Positions 47,454-56,579 of a stretch of DNA of 64,000 nt are shown piece after piece. The notes beneath the pieces are model-generated. The model was not told the origin of the DNA. It was given only the letters and a program-made list of their open reading frames with translations, and did not search any database. Numbering within the stretch: the stretch's first letter is position 1; each line of letters begins with the position of its first letter. Location: positions 39,221 through 103,220 of the forward strand of contig NZ_RARB01000010.1 in assembly GCF_003612015.1 (NCBI RefSeq), read 5' to 3'. The DNA comes from Pantoea piersonii. Its GTDB lineage: Bacteria > Pseudomonadota > Gammaproteobacteria > Enterobacterales > Enterobacteriaceae. The translations under genes were made by a program, and so were the position numbers.

Positions 47454-50066
47454 TCAACTCAATACGTTTTTTGAAGCGGGCCCACGTCCGATGCCTTGCG
47501 GCAACAGCGAGGCCAGCCAGCTCACCCCAGCGGTAAGCAGGTTAAACAGCCGACGTAACTGCGGCGGACCATATTCCGCCAGGCGCAGATAGCCTTTAAA
47601 GCCGAGGATCATGATGTCGGCGAGACTCTGCACCGGTTTATCTTCCGGGAAACCGTCCTGCCACAGCGCCCAGGTATCGGCGCGGGCGAAGGTGCACTGG
47701 ATAAATTCGATGTGCTGCTGGGTCGTAAGCTGATGCAGGCGAATACCGGCGCGCAGGCCAAAAACGCGCTGTACGCGGCAGGGAAAGCTGAACTCCTGCT
47801 GCCCGCGGCGCAGCAGCAGCCAGACCTTTTCATCTTCCTTCAGCGCATTCGACTCGCGCAGCTCGACACCGACACCGCCGTCGGAGTAGTCGCGCAGCGT
47901 ACAGGGCAGCATATGCCCGTCTTCGCGGGCAATGGCGGCTGGCATAGCGATCTCCACGCGGTGCGCCTCGCGGATCTGCCGCGCCTCGACGGAAACCGCC
48001 ACCGCGCCGCCGAGGATCACCATGTTGTAGACGACCCAGACCAGGCTCACCCACACCGTCAGCACTTCATTGGCCGGGCCGTTGTGCATGCGCCAGAACG
48101 CCATCGCGACGCCCGCCAGGTTGAGCAGCACCAGGAACATATAGGGTTTAGTGATCACCCAGTCGAGATGATGCTCCTCGACCAGACCGCCTTTCGCCGT
48201 GACGTTGAATTTGCCCTTATGCGGATTAAACAGAGCCACGGTGGTCGGCCGGGCGATATACCAGGCCAGCACGGTTTCATACACTTCGCTCCAGAAGGAG
48301 TGACGCCAGCGTCCCTGAATGCGCGAGTTGGTCAGGCTGGTGTGTAGCATATGCGGCAAAACGTAGATGGCGATCGCCAGCGCGGGCGCGTAGATGATGT
48401 AAGCGTGGCAGAGCAGAAACGCCAGCGGCGCCAGCAGGAAGATGAGCCGCGGAATGCCGGAAAGAAAGTGCAGCATGGCGTTGGCGTAGCAGAGACGCTG
48501 TACCCACTTCAGCCCCTTGCCGAATAAGGGGTTATCGAGACGGAAAATCTGCACCATACCGCGCGCCCAGCGGATGCGCTGGCCGATATGCGCCGACAGG
48601 CTTTCGGTTGCCAGTCCCGCCGCCTGCGGAATGCGGATATAGGCTGAGGCGTAGCCGCGCCGGTGCAGACGCAGCGACGTGTGCGCATCTTCAGTAACGG
48701 TCTCTACTGCAATGCCGCCGATCTCATCCAGCGCGCTGCGGCGCAGCACGGCGCAGGAGCCGCAGAAGAAAGTGGCGTCCCAGGTATCGTTGCCATCCTG
48801 CACCAGGCCATAAAACAGCGAGCCTTCGTTCGGCGTGCGGCGGAAGCGGCCCAGGTTGCGCTCAAAGGGATCGGGCGAGAAGAAGTGGTGCGGCGTCTGC
48901 AGCATCGCCAGCTTCGGATCCTTAATAAACCAGCCGATGGTCATCTGCAGGAAGGCGCGCGTCGGCACATGGTCGCAGTCGAAAATCGACACAAATTCAC
49001 TGCGGCAGCGCGTTTTCAGCGCGTGGTTGATGTTGCCCGCCTTGGCGTGTTCATGCGTCGGACGCACCACATAGTTAACGCCGACGCTGGCGGCGAATTC
49101 GCGGAACTCTTCGCGGCTGCCGTCGTCAAGCAGGAAGATATTGAGCCGGTCTTTCGGCCAGTCGATGCCCATCGCCGCATAGATGGTCGGCTTGACGACG
49201 CTGAGCGGCTCGTTATAGGTCGGTACCAGCAGATCGACGCTCGGCCATTGATCGAGCGTCGTCGGCATCGAGACCGGCTGGCGGTTAAGCGGCCAGAGAG
49301 TCTGGAAATAGCCCAGCACCAGCACCACCCAGGCGTAGGTTTCCGCGGCAATCAGCAGCAGGCCGAACACCAGGCTGAGCGGATCGTCCCAGTTTAACGT
49401 CGAGGTGTAACGCCACCACAAATAGCGGCAGGAGACAGTCAGCGACAGCACAATCAGCATCATGGTGGGGAAGCGGCCCGGCACGCGCCGTACCAGCATT
49501 GCCAGGCACCAGAGCAGCACCACAAAGATAAACTGTGTCATCAACCCGAACGGCTGACTGATACAAAGCAGCGCCAGTAGCGAGGCGAACAGCGCCGCAC
49601 CGATAAAGATCAGGCGACGCGTTAACGGCGATAACCGCTGCAGCCGCTGCTCAATACGTTCGTCGACATTGCCCGTCTGCGCGCGCGCGGAGAGCGTATC
49701 AAGCCATTGATAACCGCGCTGACGCCAGCGAAACAGCGGCTGGAAGGCTTTAAAGCGCTGCCGCTCGCTGCGGCCGCTCTCATCCTGCGGCAGGGTAATG
49801 ACCAGCCATAGCGTCTGCACCAGATAGCGAAGAATGTCTAACGGACGCGGCCGTTCCGGCGAGATATGCGGATAGAGACGACGGCGATCCTGAATAATGC
49901 GCTGCCAGCCCGGCGTTTCAAAACGTAGCAGCGCCCAGCCCAGCGTACACCAGAGCAGATTCAGGCCGCTGGCGAAGCGGGAGGCCCCCTTGTCGCGCGC
50001 CGTGGCATAGCGCACACGCAGCGCCTGCCAGACCGGCGCGGTCAGCAGCCAGCGCAGCGGATTCAT
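47454..50066 (-). CDS. bcsA: Cellulose synthase catalytic subunit BcsA
   Basis: An inner-membrane GT2 processive synthase that makes beta-1,4-glucan from UDP-glucose. 870 residues. Catalytic motifs are all present: DDGSRE (DD 314-315), DCD 363-365, FFCGS 433-437, TED ending at D460, and QRIRW 496-500. The C-terminal PilZ domain has RxxxR (R699-R703) and DYSDGGVG (726-733), the c-di-GMP-binding signature. It overlaps bcsQ by four bases and is followed by bcsB after four bases. The enzyme looks intact; its partner BcsB is not. Confidence 0.96.
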   Translation of the reverse strand: MNPLRWLLTAPVWQALRVRYATARDKGASRFASGLNLLWCTLGWALLRFETPGWQRIIQDRRRLYPHISPERPRPLDILRYLVQTLWLVITLPQDESGRSERQRFKAFQPLFRWRQRGYQWLDTLSARAQTGNVDERIEQRLQRLSPLTRRLIFIGAALFASLLALLCISQPFGLMTQFIFVVLLWCLAMLVRRVPGRFPTMMLIVLSLTVSCRYLWWRYTSTLNWDDPLSLVFGLLLIAAETYAWVVLVLGYFQTLWPLNRQPVSMPTTLDQWPSVDLLVPTYNEPLSVVKPTIYAAMGIDWPKDRLNIFLLDDGSREEFREFAASVGVNYVVRPTHEHAKAGNINHALKTRCRSEFVSIFDCDHVPTRAFLQMTIGWFIKDPKLAMLQTPHHFFSPDPFERNLGRFRRTPNEGSLFYGLVQDGNDTWDATFFCGSCAVLRRSALDEIGGIAVETVTEDAHTSLRLHRRGYASAYIRIPQAAGLATESLSAHIGQRIRWARGMVQIFRLDNPLFGKGLKWVQRLCYANAMLHFLSGIPRLIFLLAPLAFLLCHAYIIYAPALAIAIYVLPHMLHTSLTNSRIQGRWRHSFWSEVYETVLAWYIARPTTVALFNPHKGKFNVTAKGGLVEEHHLDWVITKPYMFLVLLNLAGVAMAFWRMHNGPANEVLTVWVSLVWVVYNMVILGGAVAVSVEARQIREAHRVEIAMPAAIAREDGHMLPCTLRDYSDGGVGVELRESNALKEDEKVWLLLRRGQQEFSFPCRVQRVFGLRAGIRLHQLTTQQHIEFIQCTFARADTWALWQDGFPEDKPVQSLADIMILGFKGYLRLAEYGPPQLRRLFNLLTAGVSWLASLLPQGIGRGPASKNVLS

Positions 50067-50794
50067 GGACGCGCTCCGTTCAGATGGAGCAGCAGCCAGT
50101 TCGCCAGCGTCGTGATCTCTTCGCTGACCAGCGCGTGCGGACGGTACTCCCCTACCGGCTGCTTCATCATCAGCGCTTCCGCCAGCGCTTCATCACGGTG
50201 GACTAACAGCGGGATCAGGTTGTTCAACGACGCGACCCACAGCTGATGGAGATCCTGCTGCAGACGGCTGTTGGCGTTGAACTGATTAATAATAAAGTGC
50301 GTATGCGGCGTAAAGCGCTGCTGATGCAGGCGCAGATGACAGTTGGCGTCCGGCGTCAGTACGCGCAGCACGCCGTCGAGTTGTTCATAAAGCGTTTCAT
50401 GCCAGGGCAGCAAATCGGCCGGAAGGTCAAAAATCAACCACTTATAGCGACTGTTCAGATCCGGCAGCGCATCAAGCAGCGGCGCGGCGACCGCGGCCTC
50501 CTGGCGCAGCAAAGTAAAGTCCTGCTGATGAGAAAGCGAGCCGTGCGGCAGCAGATCAGGACCATGGGGATAGCGCAGCGCGGTTGCCTGCCAGGCGTCA
50601 CCGCGGCGCAGCGCCTGCATCCAGCCGTTTTCCGGCAGCGCGGGCAGGTTGAAGTGCGCGCCAAGCTGGCTGGACGGAGAGCCGTCGATCAGCAGCACGC
50701 TTTCTCCGAGTGCCGTCAGCGCCCAGCCGAGCGCCGCGCAAAGGGAAGTTGCGCCCGTTCCGCCGCGTACGCCTTGCAGCGCGATCAGCGGCAT
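50063..50794 (-). CDS. bcsQ: Cellulose synthesis ATPase-like protein BcsQ
   Basis: A ParA/MinD-like (SIMIBI) protein of 243 residues needed with BcsR for BcsA polar localisation and assembly in E. coli. The Walker A loop GVRGGTGATS lacks the usual lysine, as in E. coli BcsQ (RGGVGTT). Later motifs: LLIDGSPSSQ and the C-terminal PVGEYRPHALVSEEI. No nonsense codon like that of E. coli K-12 bcsQ is seen. The start shares a base with the bcsR stop (TAATG). Confidence 0.94.
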   Translation of the reverse strand: MPLIALQGVRGGTGATSLCAALGWALTALGESVLLIDGSPSSQLGAHFNLPALPENGWMQALRRGDAWQATALRYPHGPDLLPHGSLSHQQDFTLLRQEAAVAAPLLDALPDLNSRYKWLIFDLPADLLPWHETLYEQLDGVLRVLTPDANCHLRLHQQRFTPHTHFIINQFNANSRLQQDLHQLWVASLNNLIPLLVHRDEALAEALMMKQPVGEYRPHALVSEEITTLANWLLLHLNGARP

Positions 50795-50991
50795 TAGCGC
50801 GTACGTCCCGGCCTGTCGCCCGCCGTTTCAGCCAGCAGCGGCCAGCGCGCCACGATGTTCGTCAGGCGCTCTTCACGGGCGATATCGATATAGCGAAAAG
50901 CCTGCAGAGAAAAAGCATCGCGCAAGGCGCTAATATCATCCTGACGTTGGCCGTCGGACGCGACCAGAGTATAAGCATTTTCATTTTTCAT
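50794..50991 (-). CDS. bcsR: Cellulose synthesis regulator BcsR (YhjR)
   Basis: 65 residues, the first gene of the bcsRQABC operon. The start at MKNENAYTLVASDGQ is chosen over one 17 codons upstream because it matches the family. The conserved core is ISALRDAFSLQAFRYIDIAREE and RWPLLAE. BcsR stabilises BcsQ and BcsA in E. coli. The divergent gap to bcsE (51043-51188) contains a TATAAT at 51148-51153 on the bcsE side. Confidence 0.9.
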   Translation of the reverse strand: MKNENAYTLVASDGQRQDDISALRDAFSLQAFRYIDIAREERLTNIVARWPLLAETAGDRPGRTR

Positions 50992-51188
50992 TACTTTTCG
51001 CCACGGATAAAACAAGGTCGGGTATAAGGCGGTTATATTCACGCGGGAGTTAAATCGACTCCGTCTGAATCGGCGCGATGATAGATCAATGCGAACCCGT
51101 CTGTCATAACGTATTTTTAAATTTCTTTGGTTGCATCCTGCCCCGTCTATAATAAGCTAGCCTGGACTGAACAAATCGCGAATTCAAT

Positions 51189-52730
51189 ATGAAAAATTCC
51201 TTTGCGCTGGGGCTGTTGCAGGTTCAGCCTGAATTAACGGTATTGCAAACGCCCGGCTGTTATTGGGTAACCTGCGCGCGTCATGAAGACGCGCGCGCTT
51301 TTATTCGGCAGGCGATCCTGGCGCAGCAATCCGTCACCCTTATCAGCGCAGACGAAAAACCACACGATCTCTTGACGCCGGACCCTGCAGGCGGTCCAGA
51401 TCGTATTCCGTTGTTTTCTCTGCCTAAAAATAAAAGCAGTTTGCTGCGTCTGGAGAGCGACTTTACCCGTAAGCTCAGCAGTAAAAACGGACTGGTGATT
51501 TTTAACAGCAGCGCGGCGCAGTGGGATAAACTTGACGAGGCGGAGTTAACCTCCTGGATAAAGCGTATGCGTCGGGTGCTGAATAAAAAGCAGATGACGC
51601 TTTTAATGGTCACGTCAGGCGCAACGATAATTAACCTGCGTAATAATCTTCAGCGTTATTTTCGCCAGCTGGACGGCGTGGCTCATTTAACATTTCAACA
51701 GGATAGCTGGCAGTATCGAATTAACTGGTGGTACGCCGGCGATCGGCTGCTCGCTGACCGCGCCATTCGACTTGACTGCAAAGACGATCGTTTTTACGCC
51801 GTAAATGAAAATGAAAAGCAGGAGCCGCTCAGCCTTAACGATGAGCAACATTATCTTGCGGAGAAAATAGTGCTGGAGGGCGCGCCGCCGCTTTCGCGTC
51901 AGTGGCAGCTCTTTGACGATAATGAACAGGTCTTTTTCCGCGCGCAGCAGGCGAGCGCCGCGACGGTGATTTTCAGCCTGACCCGCAGCGACTATATCGG
52001 CGAGCTGGCGAAAATGGTGCACAGCCTGCGCCGCGCGCGCGGCAACGGCTTAAAAATCGTGGTGCGCGAGATGGGCACCAGCCTGCGCTACAGCGATGAA
52101 CGCCTGCTGCTGGCGTGCGGCGTCAGCGCCATCGTGCCGACCAGCGCGACCATGTCGCGCTTTCTGACGACGCTGGAAGGTCTGCAGGGTCAGGTATTCA
52201 ACCGCCGCGTGCCTGCCAACCTGGATGCGCTGACCGCCGCGCTGCAACCGCTGCAGGAGAAAGGCTATCTGCGCCTCGACGCCTTCTGTCAGGCGGTAGG
52301 ACAGCTGATCGGCAATACGCTGCTGCCGGAGAACGATAAAGGTTTGCTGGTGGCGCTGCGCCCGGTGCCGCAGCTCAAACCGCAGCAGGTGTTGACTCTG
52401 TGCAAACCGCGACGCTTCGGCGATCTGGTCACGGTGCTGGACGATCGTGTCATTCTGTTTCTCTCTTCCTGCCGCTATAACGATCTTGATAAGGCGCTGA
52501 AATTTATCTTTTCGCTGCCGCACGACGAGCTTTTCGCTAACCGACTGGTCTGGTTTGAGGACAATCAAATTCTTGCGGAAATCAACAACATAAAAAATCT
52601 GACGCCCAATGCGCTGCAGGACATTACACCCGAGCTTCAGCCAACGCAGCCCGCCGCAGAACCGGTTGAAACCCGCGAGCGCCCCACGCCGCAGCCCATC
52701 ATTTTACTGGCGGAGAGTAAAACCCGATGA
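51189..52730 (+). CDS. bcsE: c-di-GMP-binding cellulose regulator BcsE
   Basis: 513 residues (E. coli 523), cytoplasmic. An N-terminal catalytically inactive receiver/NTPase-like part is followed by the GIL domain; its c-di-GMP I-site-like motif RxGD is seen as RFGD at 409-412, followed by VLDDRVILFLSSCRYNDL. BcsE tunes BcsA activity and binds BcsF and BcsRQ. It is the first gene of bcsEFG, divergent from bcsR. Confidence 0.94.
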   Translation: MKNSFALGLLQVQPELTVLQTPGCYWVTCARHEDARAFIRQAILAQQSVTLISADEKPHDLLTPDPAGGPDRIPLFSLPKNKSSLLRLESDFTRKLSSKNGLVIFNSSAAQWDKLDEAELTSWIKRMRRVLNKKQMTLLMVTSGATIINLRNNLQRYFRQLDGVAHLTFQQDSWQYRINWWYAGDRLLADRAIRLDCKDDRFYAVNENEKQEPLSLNDEQHYLAEKIVLEGAPPLSRQWQLFDDNEQVFFRAQQASAATVIFSLTRSDYIGELAKMVHSLRRARGNGLKIVVREMGTSLRYSDERLLLACGVSAIVPTSATMSRFLTTLEGLQGQVFNRRVPANLDALTAALQPLQEKGYLRLDAFCQAVGQLIGNTLLPENDKGLLVALRPVPQLKPQQVLTLCKPRRFGDLVTVLDDRVILFLSSCRYNDLDKALKFIFSLPHDELFANRLVWFEDNQILAEINNIKNLTPNALQDITPELQPTQPAAEPVETRERPTPQPIILLAESKTR

Positions 52731-52915
52731 ACCTGATGGACTGGTTGCAAATCGCGCTCTTAATTCTGGTTATTTTATTGTTTTTAAAGCCGTTATATCG
52801 GCAATGGCTGCCGCGTCGCTGGAACGGCATGTTGAATCGCCTGCTGCCCGCCCGTGCGCTGAAGTCTGAAGGTCACTGGCAGCGTAAATCCTCGAAAAAG
52901 GATGCAAATCATTAA
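52727..52915 (+). CDS. bcsF: Membrane peptide BcsF
   Basis: 62 residues with one N-terminal membrane segment (LQIALLILVILLFLKPLY, about 7-24) and a basic tail. It anchors BcsE at the membrane and supports BcsG in E. coli. It overlaps bcsE (ATGA) and its stop overlaps the bcsG start (TAATG), so the three are co-translated. Confidence 0.92.
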   Translation: MNLMDWLQIALLILVILLFLKPLYRQWLPRRWNGMLNRLLPARALKSEGHWQRKSSKKDANH

Positions 52916-54582
52916 TGAATAACGATCAATCCACTTCCGCTCACTCTTCCCGCTTATGGTCTTACTGGCGCGGGCTGGGCGGCTGGAACTTCTACTTTCT
53001 GCTTAAGTTCGGTCTGTTGTGGTACGGCTACCTCAATTTCCACGCGTTGAGCAACCTGATATTCCTGGCCTGGCTGCTGTTCCCGCTGCCCTCGCCGCGT
53101 CTGCATCGCCTTCGCAGCTGGATATCGCTTCCCATCGGCTTCGGCCTGTTCTGGCACGATACCTGGCTGCCGGGCATAGAGAGTATCCTTAGCCAGGGCA
53201 ACCAGGTGGCGGGCTTCTCCGGTGCCTATCTGCTCGATCTGGTTAATCGCTTCATTAACTGGCAGATGATCGGTGCCGCCTTTGTGCTGCTGGTGCTCTA
53301 TCTGTTTATCTCGCAGTGGGTACGCGTGACGGTGCTGGTCTCCCTGATGCTGATCTGGCTTAACGTGCTGACTATCGCCGGTCCCGCGCTGTCGCTGTTG
53401 CCAACCAAAGCCGCCACGCCAGAGGTGGTGCTGAACCAGACGCCTGCCGCCGGTCAGCCACAGGCCGCCAGCGCGCCGGACGGGCTTGACCAGTCGGCGC
53501 CGCCCACCAGCGCTAATCTTACCGCCTGGCTGAACCGCTTTTACGACAGCGAACGCAAGCGTGTGACCCATTTTCCCGACAGCCTGCCTGCGGATTCGCA
53601 GCCGTTCGATATTCTGGTGGTAAATATCTGTTCGCTCGCCTGGTCGGATATGGACGTCTCACAGCTGCGCAGCCATCCGCTGTGGCAGCACTTTGATATC
53701 GTGCTGAACAACTACAACTCCGCTACCGGCTACAGCGGCCCGGCGGGCATTCGTCTGCTGCGCGCCAGCTGCGGCCAGACCTCGCACAGCGATCTCTATA
53801 AGCCGACTGACGCGCGGTGTTATCTGTTTGATAATCTGGCCAGGCTGGGCTTTAAAGAGCAGCTGATGATGGATCACACCGGCGTGTTTGGTAACTATCT
53901 GAAGGAACTGCGCGACGACGGCAATATTCAGGCGCCGCTGATGTCGCAGGCGGGTATTGCGCCGGAGCTGACCTCGTTCGACGGCTCGCCGGTGTTCAAC
54001 GATGCACAGCTGATGCAGCGCTGGCTTGACGATCGCAGCAAGAGCAGCGACGCGCGCAGCGCCACGTTCTATAACCTGATCCCGCTGCATGACGGCACGC
54101 GCGATCTGGGCAGCACCCAAACCGCGCCGTGGAAGCCGCGTGCACAGGTGCTGTTCGATCAGCTTGATGCCTTCCTGACGAATCTTGAGAAGTCGGGACG
54201 ACGCGTGATGGTGCTGGTGGTGCCGGAGCATGGCGCGGCGCTGCAGGGTGACAAGATGCAGATGTCTGGCCTGCGCGATATTCCCAGCCCGAGCATTACT
54301 CACGTGCCGGTTGGCATTAAGTTTGTCGGCATGAAAGCGCCGCATCAGGGCCAGCCGTTAACCATCGATACGCCGGCCAGCCTGCTGGCGATTTCCGAGC
54401 TGGTTTCCCGCGTAGTGGACGGTCAGGTATTTAACGCGCCGAACGTGAATATGTCGGTGCTGGCGGACAAACTGCCGCAGACGCCGGTTGTCTCGGAGAA
54501 TGACAATGCCGTGGTGATGATGTATCAGGGCAAGCCCTGGATCCGGTTGAACGGTGGCGACTGGGTGGCTTATCCGCAGTAA
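52915..54582 (+). CDS. bcsG: Cellulose phosphoethanolamine transferase BcsG
   Basis: 555 residues. Four to five N-terminal membrane helices (to about residue 160) precede a periplasmic alkaline-phosphatase-fold domain. It transfers phosphoethanolamine from phosphatidylethanolamine to cellulose, giving pEtN-cellulose. Catalytic and zinc residues by family: C240 in VVNICSLAW, the nucleophile S274 in NSATGYSGPAGIR, and the EH pair in VVPEHGAAL. BcsEFG marks an E. coli-like (type II) cellulose system. Confidence 0.95.
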   Translation: MNNDQSTSAHSSRLWSYWRGLGGWNFYFLLKFGLLWYGYLNFHALSNLIFLAWLLFPLPSPRLHRLRSWISLPIGFGLFWHDTWLPGIESILSQGNQVAGFSGAYLLDLVNRFINWQMIGAAFVLLVLYLFISQWVRVTVLVSLMLIWLNVLTIAGPALSLLPTKAATPEVVLNQTPAAGQPQAASAPDGLDQSAPPTSANLTAWLNRFYDSERKRVTHFPDSLPADSQPFDILVVNICSLAWSDMDVSQLRSHPLWQHFDIVLNNYNSATGYSGPAGIRLLRASCGQTSHSDLYKPTDARCYLFDNLARLGFKEQLMMDHTGVFGNYLKELRDDGNIQAPLMSQAGIAPELTSFDGSPVFNDAQLMQRWLDDRSKSSDARSATFYNLIPLHDGTRDLGSTQTAPWKPRAQVLFDQLDAFLTNLEKSGRRVMVLVVPEHGAALQGDKMQMSGLRDIPSPSITHVPVGIKFVGMKAPHQGQPLTIDTPASLLAISELVSRVVDGQVFNAPNVNMSVLADKLPQTPVVSENDNAVVMMYQGKPWIRLNGGDWVAYPQ

Positions 54583-55562
54583 GCGGGTTTCGCCCGCCTG
54601 GTTTGCATGGCGTTCGCTGCGCGAACGGCTGGCGTTGTGCAGGTTCCGCCCGCCAGGCGTCGGGGAATTTCAGCAGCTGCGCTGCCGGCGTGCGTATTAA
54701 GGGGCTTGCCAGCCCCTTAACAATCCCGGCTTCCGGCAGCCTCCACGCCGCGCTATGCGCGGTCCCTTCGTTGCTTACGTCAGCCTTACGGACCGCGCGG
54801 ATTCGCCGTCCTGGCTCATGCCGCGCTCTCGCCGACTTCCTGTCGGCTCGTCCTGGCCGCCGTGCGCGCCTCAGCGTGTCGGATGCCTCTGTCACACCCT
54901 CGCCTGTGAGTTCTCATTTTTTTATAAACGGCTGCGTTGTCTGTATGCAGGATGCGCGCTTGCAGCGATAAGATTGCGTCTTCTGGAGTCAGGACTCTTC
55001 GTCCTCGCCGCCGCGCACGCCTCAGCGTGTCGGATGCCTCTGTCAGACCCCCTGCCTGTGATTTCTCTTTTTATAAATGGTCGCGTCGTCTGATCGCGCT
55101 TATAGCGATAAGGCCGTTGGTAAAAACACAGAACTTGCAGCAGGGGTTGTGAGGGCCATCGCAGCCGCTGAGCGGAGGAGGGATTTCAGGACGAGCGGCA
55201 GGGATGCCGCGAAGAGGCTGGCATGAGCCAGGGAGGGCGAATCCAGCCGGTCCGTCAGAAATCCTGACGAAGCGAAGGGACCCGCGCAGCGGGCGGCGGA
55301 GCTGGCCCAGGGCGCGGGTGCAGGGCCGCCGCCTTGCGGCCCTGCTCGGTCGCCCGCAGAGGGCGGGATGAAACTGCCCGGCTGTTGGGCGAACGAAACC
55401 TGCACTGAAGCCCCCCGTCTGTCGTGCGAACGAAACCTGCACCAAAGCTCCCCCCACTGTTAAGCGAGCGAAACCCGCACCGGGGTTTAACAGCAGCAAA
55501 AACCCTCTGCTCAACGCCCGCTCGCGCAGCGAAGCCAGAGCCCCTGCGCAGCAGGCAAACGC
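54583..55562. repeat. Repeat-rich gap between bcsG and bcsZ
   Basis: 980 bases without a credible gene. A family of imperfect repeats occurs as copy 1 at 54788-54932 (+), partial copy 2 at 54996-55086 (+) and copy 3 at 55113-55255 (-). Shared blocks include GGATTCGCC, CCTGGCTCATGCC, CTCGTCCTG and CTCAGCG. A perfect AAGGGGCT/AGCCCCTT hairpin lies at 54699-54718. A GC-rich segment with a ten-base-pair GCAGGGCCGC stem (about 55319-55344) and three tandem GCGAACGAAACCTGCAC-like units (about 55388-55486) follows. Open frames here reflect GC bias, not genes. Confidence 0.75.
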
Positions 55563-56567
55563 TCAGCGCTTCTCCTGCAATGCCTGCCACACCAGCAGCT
55601 GCAAACTGGCGGAAAAGTAGTTCTGGTCCGGCGCAAGCCGGTCGCTGATATACCCCGTCTCGTTCAGCGTTAAATCCCGGATAGCCAGCAAGCCGCCGTC
55701 GAGGTGGTAAGGCGCGTTGTTGTTGCCCATGACATCGAACCAGGCGGGCGTCGTCAGGCGACCGTAACGCTGCCAGACGTTTTGAAACGGCACCAGACGC
55801 AGGCTTTGCGGGTCGTACCACCAGATGTTGAGCGGCACGCGAATCGCATCGTAGCTGAAGCGGCTGGAGTAGCCCACCGCTGGCGCGACCGAGCCGTCAG
55901 CATTCAGCGCCACCCAGTCGAGCGGCAGGCCCGTTTTGCCGAAATGCATCGCGCCCAGCAGATCCATGCCGTTATCAATCAAGGCGTTCCACACCTTGAG
56001 ATGGCTGTGGTCGGCAAAGGTGCGCCAGGCCTCGAAAAGAAAATAAGAGGGGTTCAGCACGACATAGCTGGTCTTGTTGAAACCCTGCGCGCCCGGCAGC
56101 ATCACCGTATGGCCCGCGAAGGTCACCACGTTATGCTTCACGATGGCGTGCTGAATCCGATCCGACGCCTGCTGATAGGTCTGCGAAGACCACTTATCGG
56201 CTGCGCGCTGCAGCGCCCAGGCAATAAGCACGTCGCCGTCGGAAGCGTTGTTCTTGTCCGCTACCGGATCGCTCACGTTCGGCGTATAGCGCCAGTAGAA
56301 GAGATCGTTTTGCGTATTCAACAGATGCTGGCGCGTCCAGCTCCACAGCTTATCGAACGTGGCGCGATCGTCATTCGCCACCGCCAGCAGCATGCCATAG
56401 CCCTGCCCTTCTGTATGGCTGACGTTATTGTTGGCGTTGTCGACAATACGTCCTTCCGGGGTTAAAAAGCGGCTCTTGAAGGTGCTCCAGCCGTCAGCCG
56501 AAGCCTGTGCGCTTACCATCATCACCATGAAAAAAATCACCCATCTCAGCCAGGCTGGCTTTGTCAT
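55563..56567 (-). CDS. bcsZ: Periplasmic endo-1,4-beta-glucanase BcsZ (GH8)
   Basis: 334 residues (E. coli 368) with a signal peptide (MTKPAWLRWVIFFMVMMVSA, cleaved after QASA). Glycoside hydrolase family 8: the catalytic acid E53 lies in HTEGQGYGM, the family signature ASDGDVLIAWAL at 108-119, and the second acidic residue D240 in SYDAIRVPLNIWW. It trims cellulose in the periplasm. In E. coli bcsZ lies between bcsB and bcsC; here it is convergent to bcsG and preceded by the bcsD-like remnant. Confidence 0.94.
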   Translation of the reverse strand: MTKPAWLRWVIFFMVMMVSAQASADGWSTFKSRFLTPEGRIVDNANNNVSHTEGQGYGMLLAVANDDRATFDKLWSWTRQHLLNTQNDLFYWRYTPNVSDPVADKNNASDGDVLIAWALQRAADKWSSQTYQQASDRIQHAIVKHNVVTFAGHTVMLPGAQGFNKTSYVVLNPSYFLFEAWRTFADHSHLKVWNALIDNGMDLLGAMHFGKTGLPLDWVALNADGSVAPAVGYSSRFSYDAIRVPLNIWWYDPQSLRLVPFQNVWQRYGRLTTPAWFDVMGNNNAPYHLDGGLLAIRDLTLNETGYISDRLAPDQNYFSASLQLLVWQALQEKR

Positions 56568-56579
56568 GTCGTCGCTCCG

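Noticed and set aside
55388..55486. Possible short CRISPR-like array
   Set aside because: Only three degenerate units with C-rich spacers and no cas genes in the window.
55071..55821. Open frames in the bcsG-bcsZ gap, including a Gly/Pro/Arg-rich 147-codon frame
   Set aside because: They run through the repeat blocks and GC-rich hairpins in several frames, without ribosome-binding sites or any family pattern.
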